This document shows positions 39,251-45,717 of a stretch of 45,717 nucleotides of DNA, piece by piece (position 1 is the stretch's first letter; the number at the start of each line of letters is the position of its first letter). A program made the position numbers and the translations under genes. The notes beneath the pieces are model-generated. The model saw only the letters and a list, made by a program, of their open reading frames with translations. It made no database searches and was not told the origin of the DNA. This DNA is from Candidatus Nitrosopumilus sp. (GTDB taxonomy: Archaea; Thermoproteota; Nitrososphaeria; Nitrososphaerales; Nitrosopumilaceae), in the NCBI GenBank assembly GCA_029864335.1, contig JAOTTS010000017.1, positions 1-45,717 on the forward strand, in the 5' to 3' direction.

Positions 39251-40138
39251 TTAAAACAACGGAATGTGAATTGCTGCGTCTAATGCAACTGCAACAAAAA
39301 TAATTGTAAGATAAGGGGCTGTAACTTTGTATGCTTTCCAAGCAAAGTCAGATGTAGGATTCTTTGTTAGTTTATAGTGATATACAAGCATCAGTCCACC
39401 AGAAACTATTGCGATAATGGTGTAAATAATTCCCATTCCATTAGGAATTAATGAGAGTGTTAAAGAATATGGAATTAGAATTAAAGTATTTCCTAAAATG
39501 TACTTTGCTGTTTTTTGCATTCCAATTACAACAGGCAACATTGGAACTTCAGCTTGTGCATATTCATCTTTGATTTTCATTGCAAGACACCAAAAATGAG
39601 AAGGCGTCCAAACAAATACCAAAAAGCCAACTAAGAATCCTAACAAATCCATACTTCCAGTGGTTGCTGACCATCCAGCCCAAGCTGCTGCACTACCGGC
39701 AATTCCACCTATTACGATATTAGATGTATTTCTACGTTTTAACCAAACTGTATAGATGATCACGTATGAAAATATTCCAACAGCAATAAAGAATGCAGAT
39801 ACTGCATTTAATGCAAAATATCCATAGATTACAGAAATGCAGCTTATAACAATTCCATATATCAAAACATTTGATGCTGCCATTCGTCCTGATGGAATAG
39901 GTCTAGTGCTAGTTCGTGTCATTTTTGGATCAATATCTTTATCATAATAGTGATTCAGAGCACTAGATCCTGCTGATGCCAATGCACCTGCAATAATTAT
40001 GTGCAAATATGACCAATAATTAAGATCAGGTGCTCCAGAAACTAGTTTACTTGCAGCATACATGGATGTAACTGCAGTTATTACTAAAAGTACAACAATT
40101 CTGGGTTTTGATATCTCCAGTATTTCATTAAATCCCAA
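39251..40138 (-). CDS. ctaB: Protoheme IX farnesyltransferase (heme O synthase)
   Basis: This UbiA-type membrane prenyltransferase attaches a farnesyl group to protoheme for heme-copper oxidases. Metal/diphosphate-binding Asp motif NHYYDKDIDPKMTRTSTRP and the second motif TPSHFWCLAMKIKDEYAQAEVPML are characteristic; eight to nine helices fill the 295 residues. Ends with two bases between its stop and that of the cdc48-operon gene, convergent. Its upstream region is shared with the divergent twin-cupredoxin gene, which also belongs to respiration. Confidence 0.95.
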   Translation of the reverse strand: MGFNEILEISKPRIVVLLVITAVTSMYAASKLVSGAPDLNYWSYLHIIIAGALASAGSSALNHYYDKDIDPKMTRTSTRPIPSGRMAASNVLIYGIVISCISVIYGYFALNAVSAFFIAVGIFSYVIIYTVWLKRRNTSNIVIGGIAGSAAAWAGWSATTGSMDLLGFLVGFLVFVWTPSHFWCLAMKIKDEYAQAEVPMLPVVIGMQKTAKYILGNTLILIPYSLTLSLIPNGMGIIYTIIAIVSGGLMLVYHYKLTKNPTSDFAWKAYKVTAPYLTIIFVAVALDAAIHIPLF

Positions 40139-40236
40139 TTGACTCTATTCACTCCCAAAGCCATTTAATTTCTTCGTATGTGTGATCTACAATATTTCAA
40201 AAGGAATAAGTATCTCAGCTCTATCAGCTATCTTAA

Positions 40237-41328
40237 ATGAGTAACTGGGACCTCATGATGCCTGGAATGGGACTTACAGCTATAGGCTTAGCTGGCCTTA
40301 CGTTGTCTTATGCAGGTATCGCTCACACCTTTATAGATGGAATGCACGCCTTAACAGGCCTCACCATGTTTGTAGGATTGATTTTCTTATCAGTAGGTAT
40401 TCTTGATGGAGGAATTTCAACCAGTAATAGAGCCAAGGCAACGACTTTGGTAATTCTTTCAATAGCCCTAGGATTTGGAATGTTTGCATTTACAATGAAT
40501 ACATCAAACTACACAATTACAATTGCAGGAATTTTAATGGCAATTGCATTCCCTTCAATCATCATTGCATATCTAGCAATGAAACATCCAGCATTTGTAA
40601 AACCGGTGGGATCAATTGTTGGTATGGCAGCTGCAACAGGAATTATAATGTGGGTAGCTTTTGGATTTGTCAGTCCTGATACATACATGATTCCCCAGCA
40701 AGTAGGAGTTGAAGAACCGATTGAGGAAATTGCAGCAATAGGACCAATCTTTGCAATATCAATTTTAGAAGGTTCAGCTGAAGAAGGAAATCCAGATTAT
40801 GATCCAGATGTTGCAATTGTTACACAAGGACATATAGTAGAATGGACAAATGTAGATTCTGTTGCACACACTGTAACTAGCGCAGTTGACTTTGGGGAAA
40901 CATTTGATTCTAGTTTGATGAGTGCAGGTGAAGTCTTTACATTAGATACTAATAATTTAGAAGTTGGAGATTATGAATACTTGTGTATTGTACATCCATG
41001 GATGGTTGCAACATTAGTAATTGAAGCAGTAAAAGAACCAACAAAAATTATAATCCCAGAAGGTGCAGCAATTCCAGAAGAAGGACAGATGTATTATGAT
41101 CCAGAAGTAATTGATGTTACAGTTGGAACTACAGTACTTTGGGAAAATGTAGACAATACAATGCACACTGCAACTTCAGGAAATCCAGATTCAGGAGCAG
41201 ACGGAGTATTTGATTCAGACATTCTATCTACAGGAGATACCTATGAATTTACATTTACAGATGCAGGAAATTATGATTACTATTGTATTTTGCATCCATG
41301 GATGGTAGGAACAGTTAACGTAGAATAG
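40237..41328 (+). CDS. Membrane protein with two blue-copper (cupredoxin) domains
   Basis: About 155 residues with four to five transmembrane helices precede two plastocyanin-like domains outside the cell. Each domain has a full type 1 copper set: His211, Cys250, His253, Met256 in CIVHPWM, and His310, Cys350, His353, Met356 in CILHPWM. Total 363 aa. Such membrane cupredoxins are thought to replace cytochrome c as electron carriers in ammonia-oxidising archaea. Placed divergent from ctaB, it may pass electrons to the terminal oxidase; that is inference. Tandem domains, both intact, could shuttle electrons within one molecule. The JAMM peptidase gene follows two bases later. Confidence 0.85.
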   Translation: MSNWDLMMPGMGLTAIGLAGLTLSYAGIAHTFIDGMHALTGLTMFVGLIFLSVGILDGGISTSNRAKATTLVILSIALGFGMFAFTMNTSNYTITIAGILMAIAFPSIIIAYLAMKHPAFVKPVGSIVGMAAATGIIMWVAFGFVSPDTYMIPQQVGVEEPIEEIAAIGPIFAISILEGSAEEGNPDYDPDVAIVTQGHIVEWTNVDSVAHTVTSAVDFGETFDSSLMSAGEVFTLDTNNLEVGDYEYLCIVHPWMVATLVIEAVKEPTKIIIPEGAAIPEEGQMYYDPEVIDVTVGTTVLWENVDNTMHTATSGNPDSGADGVFDSDILSTGDTYEFTFTDAGNYDYYCILHPWMVGTVNVE

Positions 41329-41330
41329 AT

Positions 41331-41723
41331 TTGCAGAAGATCAAAATATCACAATTAGATAAAAAAATTCTATCAGTGTATTCAGAAAATCAGAAACCCA
41401 ATGAGTCATGTGCAATATTATTTGGAAAAAAGGATCAAGTATCAGATTTATTTTTAGTAGAAAATATCGAAGAATCACCAATAAATTTTACAATCTCAAA
41501 TGATCAATTGATTGAAGGTTACAAGATTGCAGAAGAAAAAGAGCTTGATGTAATAGGAATTTTTCACTCTCATCCAGATTCTGATGCATTTCCATCAAAC
41601 ACTGACAAAAAATTCATGCAAAGTAATCCTGTAGTATGGATGATTTATTCTGGAATTAATAAGAATTTTAGAGCATTTGTACTTGAATCAGACATTATAG
41701 AAATTCCAATCGAAGAGAATTAA
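41331..41723 (+). CDS. JAMM/MPN-domain zinc metallopeptidase
   Basis: The active site is complete: Glu25 in NESCAILFG, His79 and His81 in FHSHPD, Ser89 and Asp92 in SNTDKKF, the HxHx7Sx2D JAMM signature. Family members remove ubiquitin-like proteins (archaeal SAMP desampylases) or act on sulfur-carrier adducts. Length 130 is a bare MPN core. TTG 41331 starts two bases after the cupredoxin stop, so it may share that transcript, though functional linkage is not evident. Cdc48 is encoded 2.4 kb away. Confidence 0.85.
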   Translation: MQKIKISQLDKKILSVYSENQKPNESCAILFGKKDQVSDLFLVENIEESPINFTISNDQLIEGYKIAEEKELDVIGIFHSHPDSDAFPSNTDKKFMQSNPVVWMIYSGINKNFRAFVLESDIIEIPIEEN

Positions 41724-41724
41724 T

Positions 41725-42114
41725 TTAAGATTTCAAGGAAAATGTGGCACGTTTGCCGTCAACATCATTTAAAATGGATTTATCAGGTGAAACAATTTTC
41801 CCAATGACATTTACAGGTGAAGCAGGAGTAATTTCTCCAGGTTTGCCAATTGGCGTGGGGCCATAAAACAAGCATATAGCTTTTCCAGTTGGCCAATATG
41901 CAACATCATTTAGTTGAACAGGAGACTTTGCATTTTCTTCTGATTGAGAGATAGGTGATTTTAAAGTATAAATTTCATCACCCCACACATTAAGGTTAAC
42001 GGTAAACGGTAATTTTGTAATAAAGTCATCTACAGTTTTTGGTGAATATGAATCATCTAATTCTAAAAGTATGTTTGATGAGTTTGGAATTTTAATTTCA
42101 ATTGCATATTTCAT
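41725..42114 (-). CDS. Cyclophilin-like fold protein (129 aa)
   Basis: All-beta protein with the cyclophilin-like (TM1367-type) pattern: KIPNSSNILLELDDSYSPKTV, DDFITKLPFTVNLNVWGDEIYT, then DVAYWPTGKAICLFYGPTPIG. The WPTGKAICLFYGP stretch is a hallmark of that family. It lacks the Arg/Phe/His active residues of true prolyl isomerases, so a small-ligand-binding role is more likely. One base from the stop of the JAMM gene, convergent. Confidence 0.75.
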   Translation of the reverse strand: MKYAIEIKIPNSSNILLELDDSYSPKTVDDFITKLPFTVNLNVWGDEIYTLKSPISQSEENAKSPVQLNDVAYWPTGKAICLFYGPTPIGKPGEITPASPVNVIGKIVSPDKSILNDVDGKRATFSLKS

Positions 42115-42264
42115 GAATTATGATGATCTTTGAATTAGAAAACCATTGCGAAACGAGGGTTATTTGAGATAATTTTGGAACCAAATATGAGCCCACATGG
42201 GCCCATCAACCAAATTGGGGATAAAAATGGATGTAAATATGAAAATAATTGATTTAATATTTAT

Positions 42265-43605
42265 TCAAACGATTCCACCAAAAAGATCTACTCGATAATA
42301 ATCCCAATGTTCAGGATCAAGCATTGCGACAAACTCCACATTTTCAGAACCCATTCTTTTCTGAATTAAATCACGTAAGGCAAAACTTGTCAAATACCTG
42401 TACCGTTTAGTATTTGCCAATAACGAGAATACCTTTCTGAGTCTAGTGCCTCCGCCAAGTCCCCAATAACCAAGCTTCATTGCAATAGGTTCCAAAAATA
42501 TGGTATTTTTTTTCCCATAATTTTCATCTTTGATTCCTGCATACAGTTGATAGTTTTCAAGAGGACCACCTTTTGCATAACCAACTATAGTGTTATTATC
42601 ATCAGACAGCCTTAGAGTTGTAATGAGGGTATTGGAATCTAAAACAGATTTTGCAAAACCAAACTGTTGTAATTGCAATGGCTGTGGTAATTCATTATAA
42701 ATTGAGGTTAGTGCGTTAATGAATCCATCAGATCCTCTTTCTTCTATAGAATCAACCTTTGTTTGAAATTTTAGATTTTCATACTCAAATTTTGATTCAA
42801 TTCGAATTTCGTCTTGACGAAGTTTCATAAATGCAAGTACTGTATCCATAAAATTTTTTCTTGTTTCAGCGGGTAATGCATGAAGAACACGCCTACACAT
42901 TTGAGATTCATTATTTAGAAGTGTTTCAAAATAATTTACAGACATTCTCACAATAATTGATTGATGCCAAGCAAATGCATGGGCGTTTTTCTTTGCTTTC
43001 TCCATAGCTACTGAAAAATCCCCTAGGGCATAGCCTCCTACCCTATCTGCAACAGACAAGAACCAACCTAACTCTTCATAATGAGATTGTTTTTCAGGAT
43101 TGTCTCTTGTGATCTCTGAACGTTGAAAACACTCTTTCATTTGCATTTCAGGTTTTTGTTTAAATTCTCCAGTCCAAGGATATGCAGTTCTTAAAATCAA
43201 TGCCATTATGATTTCAATGTCAAGTTCAGCCTCATCAATTAATTTTTTTAACTCTCTATCTAATGAGATAAATTGTATTACACTCTCTTCGTGTGGTCTG
43301 TCAACAGATTTTTGGGGATCAAAATCATGAAATAATGCAGCAGTAAAAAGATATTCAACATCACTTTGATTTAATTTTTGTAGTTTTTTCTCCCATAATG
43401 CCGCAAGTAAGGTAATGTAAGCAACTTCTAATTCATGGTCGATATTATGATATCCATAATAGTCTCTTCCGAGTCCTTGAGTTTCAAAAATTTCAACAGT
43501 ATAATCTAGCATCTTGTTATAGCATGCAGTTTTTTCAATTCCAGATGTAACTAGTAATTCCTGAATTTTACTTTTAAGAGGATGATCTGAACTAGAATCT
43601 TCCAT
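42265..43605 (-). CDS. HD-domain phosphohydrolase with a C-terminal GNAT-like region
   Basis: The N-terminal half has HD superfamily ligands: GYHNIDHELEVAYIT near residue 50, then AALFHDFDPQ near 90 with the HD pair and the conserved later Asp in SVADRVGGYA. This group hydrolyses nucleotides or signalling phosphoesters. The C-terminal ~140 residues look like an acetyltransferase (GNAT) fold: IVGYAKGGPLE strand, NTIFLEPIAMKLGYWGLGGGTRLRKVF as motif-A-like loop and helix, and closing YYRVDLFGG. That combination is unusual. 446 aa, start ATG 43605. HD assignment firm, GNAT tentative. Confidence 0.7.
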   Translation of the reverse strand: MEDSSSDHPLKSKIQELLVTSGIEKTACYNKMLDYTVEIFETQGLGRDYYGYHNIDHELEVAYITLLAALWEKKLQKLNQSDVEYLFTAALFHDFDPQKSVDRPHEESVIQFISLDRELKKLIDEAELDIEIIMALILRTAYPWTGEFKQKPEMQMKECFQRSEITRDNPEKQSHYEELGWFLSVADRVGGYALGDFSVAMEKAKKNAHAFAWHQSIIVRMSVNYFETLLNNESQMCRRVLHALPAETRKNFMDTVLAFMKLRQDEIRIESKFEYENLKFQTKVDSIEERGSDGFINALTSIYNELPQPLQLQQFGFAKSVLDSNTLITTLRLSDDNNTIVGYAKGGPLENYQLYAGIKDENYGKKNTIFLEPIAMKLGYWGLGGGTRLRKVFSLLANTKRYRYLTSFALRDLIQKRMGSENVEFVAMLDPEHWDYYRVDLFGGIV

Positions 43606-43709
43606 GATTCTCTTTGTAATTGTATTTTTTAATAAAGTATAATGATTTTCAGTGTTGATTCTTGTAATCTCTTTTCAAATATAGGAATTAGACATTCAAA
43701 TTATTAATC

Positions 43710-44516
43710 TTGACTGAATCAGATTCAATTATTTCTAATCGTTCTCTAAGTGAGCTTTTACAGGATTCACTTACATCAACACCTTGTGTGAATATTAGAA
43801 AAAACGCCAAAGTTCGAGTGGCAACTGGAATGCTCGTTCAATATTTAGAGAGATTTACAGATTCGGTGGTGGTTCGTGACGACACCAAACCAATTGGGGT
43901 GATTGGAGGAAGAGAAATAATTCAAGGAGTATTTAAAAATCCTTCTTCTGATTTCTTTGAGATGAAACAGGTAGATGAAATTGTCGATAAGCATCTCAAT
44001 GTGGTAACTCCAGATACAACTCTCAAAGAGTTAATTTCACTTTGGAAGGAAGCAGGAAGAGCATTTGCAGTAGTGGATATGGGAAATGATGATTATTCAG
44101 TTATTTCTGTAAAAAAATTATTAGAAATAGGAATTAAGAATACTTTTGAATTTCATCTCTCTGAGATTCCTAAAAAGAAAATCATTACATTTGATAAAGA
44201 TGCAACTTTTGGAAATGTTATGAAATTAATGTTGGAAAATAGAACTCGAAAAATATTGCTTGAGGGAACGAATCAATTCATCAATGACAGAATCATCATA
44301 GAAGCCATAGAGAAATTCGATTATCTTCTTGGCAATGATCATTTTTTAGACATTCCAGCAAGTGTTGTATCTCTTGAAGATGCCAAAGTAGTTGCAGATG
44401 ATTTAAGTCTTTCAGAGATTTCAAAAATCATGTATGAAATGTCTCAGCCATTAATAATTCACGAAGAACGAGCAATTAGTCCATGGGATATTTGTATGTC
44501 CTTGGAGAAGAGATAA
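43710..44516 (+). CDS. CBS-domain protein (268 aa)
   Basis: Four CBS motifs in two pairs: VRVATGMLVQYLERF with SVVVRDDTKPIGVIGGREI, then VDKHLNVVTPDTTLKELI with FAVVDMGNDDYSVIS; second pair IITFDKDATFGNVMKLML and ASVVSLEDAKVVADDLSLSE. CBS pairs bind adenine nucleotides or SAM and switch attached functions; no catalytic domain is fused here, so it probably regulates a partner. TTG 43710 is the start. Divergent from the HD gene. Confidence 0.8.
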   Translation: MTESDSIISNRSLSELLQDSLTSTPCVNIRKNAKVRVATGMLVQYLERFTDSVVVRDDTKPIGVIGGREIIQGVFKNPSSDFFEMKQVDEIVDKHLNVVTPDTTLKELISLWKEAGRAFAVVDMGNDDYSVISVKKLLEIGIKNTFEFHLSEIPKKKIITFDKDATFGNVMKLMLENRTRKILLEGTNQFINDRIIIEAIEKFDYLLGNDHFLDIPASVVSLEDAKVVADDLSLSEISKIMYEMSQPLIIHEERAISPWDICMSLEKR

Positions 44517-44526
44517 AGGTCATTCT

Positions 44527-44616
44527 TTAAGACTTGCCTCGTGTTAGAATAACAAAGCGTTTTAGGAATAACATTAATCCTGCTGTAATTCCTAATATGC
44601 CTAAAAATTAAGACAT
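44527..44616 (-). pseudogene. Possible tiny membrane peptide interrupted by a nonsense codon
   Basis: From ATG 44616 the frame reads M-S-stop, then continues open as FLGILGITAGLMLFLKRF and VILTRGKS to TAA 44527. The latter is a clean single-span peptide with a basic tail. Changing the TAA at 44608-44610 to CAA (one base) would restore a 29-residue protein. A real broken microgene or coincidence; short length limits certainty. Confidence 0.3.
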
Positions 44617-44723
44617 TCCTTGAGGCTTGAATCATTTTTGGGATTAATTTTAGATTTACAGTTTTTGTTGAATGATAATTCGAGTTCATTTTGAATTAAA
44701 TATCCCTTTTTTTGATTATGATT

Positions 44724-44981
44724 ATGGAAATTCACGTATACGACACTTATGTCAAAGCAGCAGATGGTCATACCATGCACTTTGATGTAATTACTGGTGA
44801 AAAAGATCACAAAAAGGCCATTACATATGGTAAAGAGTGGTTAGAGTCAATCGGTGAAGGAAAAGCAGATATGACAACAAACGAATGTCAATTCTGTCAT
44901 TCACAAGGTGCGCCAGAGCCTGTAGAGCAGGCAATTAAGGAAAAAGGCTACTTTATCCAAAAGATGGAAGGCTGTCCTTAA
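44724..44981 (+). CDS. DUF2024 family protein (85 aa)
   Basis: From ATG 44724 the protein opens MEIHVYDTYVKAADGHTMHF, followed by KKAITYGKEWLESIGEG, ECQFCHSQGAPEPVEQAI and ends KMEGCP; these are the conserved blocks of DUF2024. CxxCH may bind metal. Known from structural genomics as a small alpha/beta protein of unknown function, found widely in bacteria and ammonia oxidisers. TTG 44712 and ATG 44718 would add only a Met/Ile repeat and are rejected. Monocistronic by spacing. Confidence 0.85.
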   Translation: MEIHVYDTYVKAADGHTMHFDVITGEKDHKKAITYGKEWLESIGEGKADMTTNECQFCHSQGAPEPVEQAIKEKGYFIQKMEGCP

Positions 44982-45035
44982 ACATTTTTTTCTTTTTCTA
45001 TAAGACTTTTTTAGATTAATCGTTTTACAAGTAAT

Positions 45036-45224
45036 ATGTCAGAACACAGGTATTCAAAGTGGACAGTAGAAGGAGATAAGAAAACAAAATGGATTTGCGG
45101 ATGTTTTCAAACAGCAGATAATTATTTCAAGTTCTGTGATACCCACAATACAACTTTACAAAAAGCAATTCAAGCTCAAATTGATGAATTAGATATGACG
45201 CTAATTGTTGAAAATAAAGACTAG
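45036..45224 (+). CDS. Small Cys/His protein (62 aa)
   Basis: ATG-initiated 62 residues. The N-terminal half is beta-like with KWTVEGDKKTKWICGCFQTA, CxC then FKFCDTHNTT supplying a third Cys and a His, so a zinc site of C-x-C plus C-x2-H type is likely. The C-terminus is a helix (LQKAIQAQIDELDM). It overlaps the convergent pyrophosphatase gene by four bases. No named family, but compact conserved look. Confidence 0.6.
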   Translation: MSEHRYSKWTVEGDKKTKWICGCFQTADNYFKFCDTHNTTLQKAIQAQIDELDMTLIVENKD

Positions 45225-45717
45225 ATTGCAAGTATTGCAACAAATGCAGATACAAAGACGATTGCAATTGTGTTAAGTAATTTAATCACAGTGTTAAGTG
45301 CTGGCCCTGCAGTGTCTTTGTAAGGATCACCAATGATGTCTCCTACCACTGCAACTTTGTGTATTTCTGAACCTTTCTCACCTCTCATCTCTACTAGTTT
45401 CTTTGCATTATCCCATGCACCACCAGTGTTTGCTAAGTGATATGCTAGTAAAATTCCAGTTACAACTGCACCCATTAACAATCCGGCAACTGCAGTTGGA
45501 CCTAACAAAATTCCTAAAATTATCGGAGCAAGAATTGCAACAATTGCAGGTTTCCAGAGTTCTTTAATTGAAGCAACAGTTGCAATATCTACACATTTAG
45601 CATAATCAGGTTTTGATGTTCCAGCAAGAATTCCAGAATCTGCTTTGAATTGTCGTCTTACTTCATCTACCATTTTTCCTGCAGCTCTAGACACACCATT
45701 AATGAGTTGGCCTGTAA
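45221..45717 (-). CDS. hppA: Membrane-bound ion-translocating pyrophosphatase, C-terminal part (partial)
   Basis: The gene enters from the right edge; the last ~164 residues are present (frame open to base 45717, reading GQLINGVSRAAGKMVDEVRRQF first). The hallmark C-terminal block NTGGAWDNAKK ... SEIHKVAVVGDIIGDPYKDTAGPALN identifies the H+/Na+-pumping pyrophosphatase, which uses pyrophosphate energy to build an ion gradient. The Lys/Ala residue that decides potassium dependence lies outside the window. GTG 45694 is not the true start. With the soluble Ppa at 11191 the cell has both energy-saving and non-saving routes. Confidence 0.95.
   Translation of the reverse strand, partial: TGQLINGVSRAAGKMVDEVRRQFKADSGILAGTSKPDYAKCVDIATVASIKELWKPAIVAILAPIILGILLGPTAVAGLLMGAVVTGILLAYHLANTGGAWDNAKKLVEMRGEKGSEIHKVAVVGDIIGDPYKDTAGPALNTVIKLLNTIAIVFVSAFVAILAI

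Noticed and set aside
42190-42206. GCCCA-CA-TGGGC and ATGGGCCCAT palindromes between the cyclophilin-like and HD genes
   Set aside because: Stems of five bases with a two-base loop are too short for a stable hairpin, and no second copy was seen.
44459-44810. Two overlapping minus-strand ORFs of 69-76 codons between the CBS and DUF2024 genes
   Set aside because: Both run into confident genes on the plus strand and lack a recognisable domain pattern; only the short span peptide at 44527-44616 looked meaningful.

Overview
The window reads as ordinary chromosome of an ammonia-oxidising archaeon (Nitrososphaerota/Thaumarchaeota, closest in flavour to Nitrosopumilaceae). Reasons: strongly AT-rich DNA; archaeal information-processing genes (TFB, EF-1 beta, Cdc48, Pth2, TruD); a pyruvoyl arginine decarboxylase; blue-copper (cupredoxin) electron-carrier domains; many tiny zinc-finger proteins; roadblock-like paralogues typical of this phylum; and many genes that begin without a recognisable ribosome binding site, as expected for leaderless mRNAs. 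No taxonomic search was possible, so the placement is inference.

Layout. 1-4.1 kb: the last codons of a complex I subunit (nuoB), then a mini-gene zone with tiny membrane and Cys-rich proteins, a roadblock-like protein, a TFB and more small zinc-finger genes. 4.2-7.4 kb: a ureohydrolase, P5C dehydrogenase and proline dehydrogenase (arginine/proline catabolism). 7.45-10.1 kb: a degenerate accessory stretch holding a truncated A24 prepilin peptidase joined to the tail of an HYR/RTX calcium-binding protein, plus Cys-rich microproteins and hairpins. 10.1-14.7 kb: secreted protein, FMN reductase, soluble pyrophosphatase with a UBP zinc finger, oligoendopeptidase F, membrane protein. 14.8-23.2 kb: surface proteins, arginine decarboxylase, tRNA-Thr(TGT), DsbA-like protein, DEAD-box helicase with a possible switchable 5' hairpin, and a tight three-gene operon starting with a stand-alone Lrp/AsnC effector domain. 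23.4-29.8 kb: DUF255 thioredoxin-fold protein, zinc alcohol dehydrogenase and small conserved or membrane proteins. 29.9-33.1 kb: TruD, a secreted Vgb-type beta-propeller and Pth2. 33.2-35.05 kb: a second accessory scar with a broken class III cyclase fragment, twin identical palindromes, a phasin-like gene and the N-terminal part of a tyrosine recombinase. 35.1-45.7 kb: geranylgeranyl reductase, zinc ribbon/EF-1 beta/Cdc48 operon, heme O synthase beside a membrane twin-cupredoxin protein, JAMM protease, cyclophilin-like protein, an HD-domain protein with a possible acetyltransferase-like tail, a CBS protein, DUF2024, and the C-terminal part of a membrane pyrophosphatase.

How the genes fit together. 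Arginine decarboxylase plus the ureohydrolase could convert arginine to agmatine, then to putrescine and urea, while ProDH and P5CDH take proline to glutamate. Heme O synthase and the twin-cupredoxin protein point to the terminal oxidase and copper electron transfer. Cdc48, a JAMM peptidase and a free UBP zinc finger are candidate parts of an archaeal ubiquitin-like protein turnover route. I did not find one obvious new defence or mobile system. The most unusual material is the two scars (8.2-9.2 and 33.2-35.05 kb), the competing hairpins ahead of the helicase gene and the unusual density of zinc-binding microproteins.
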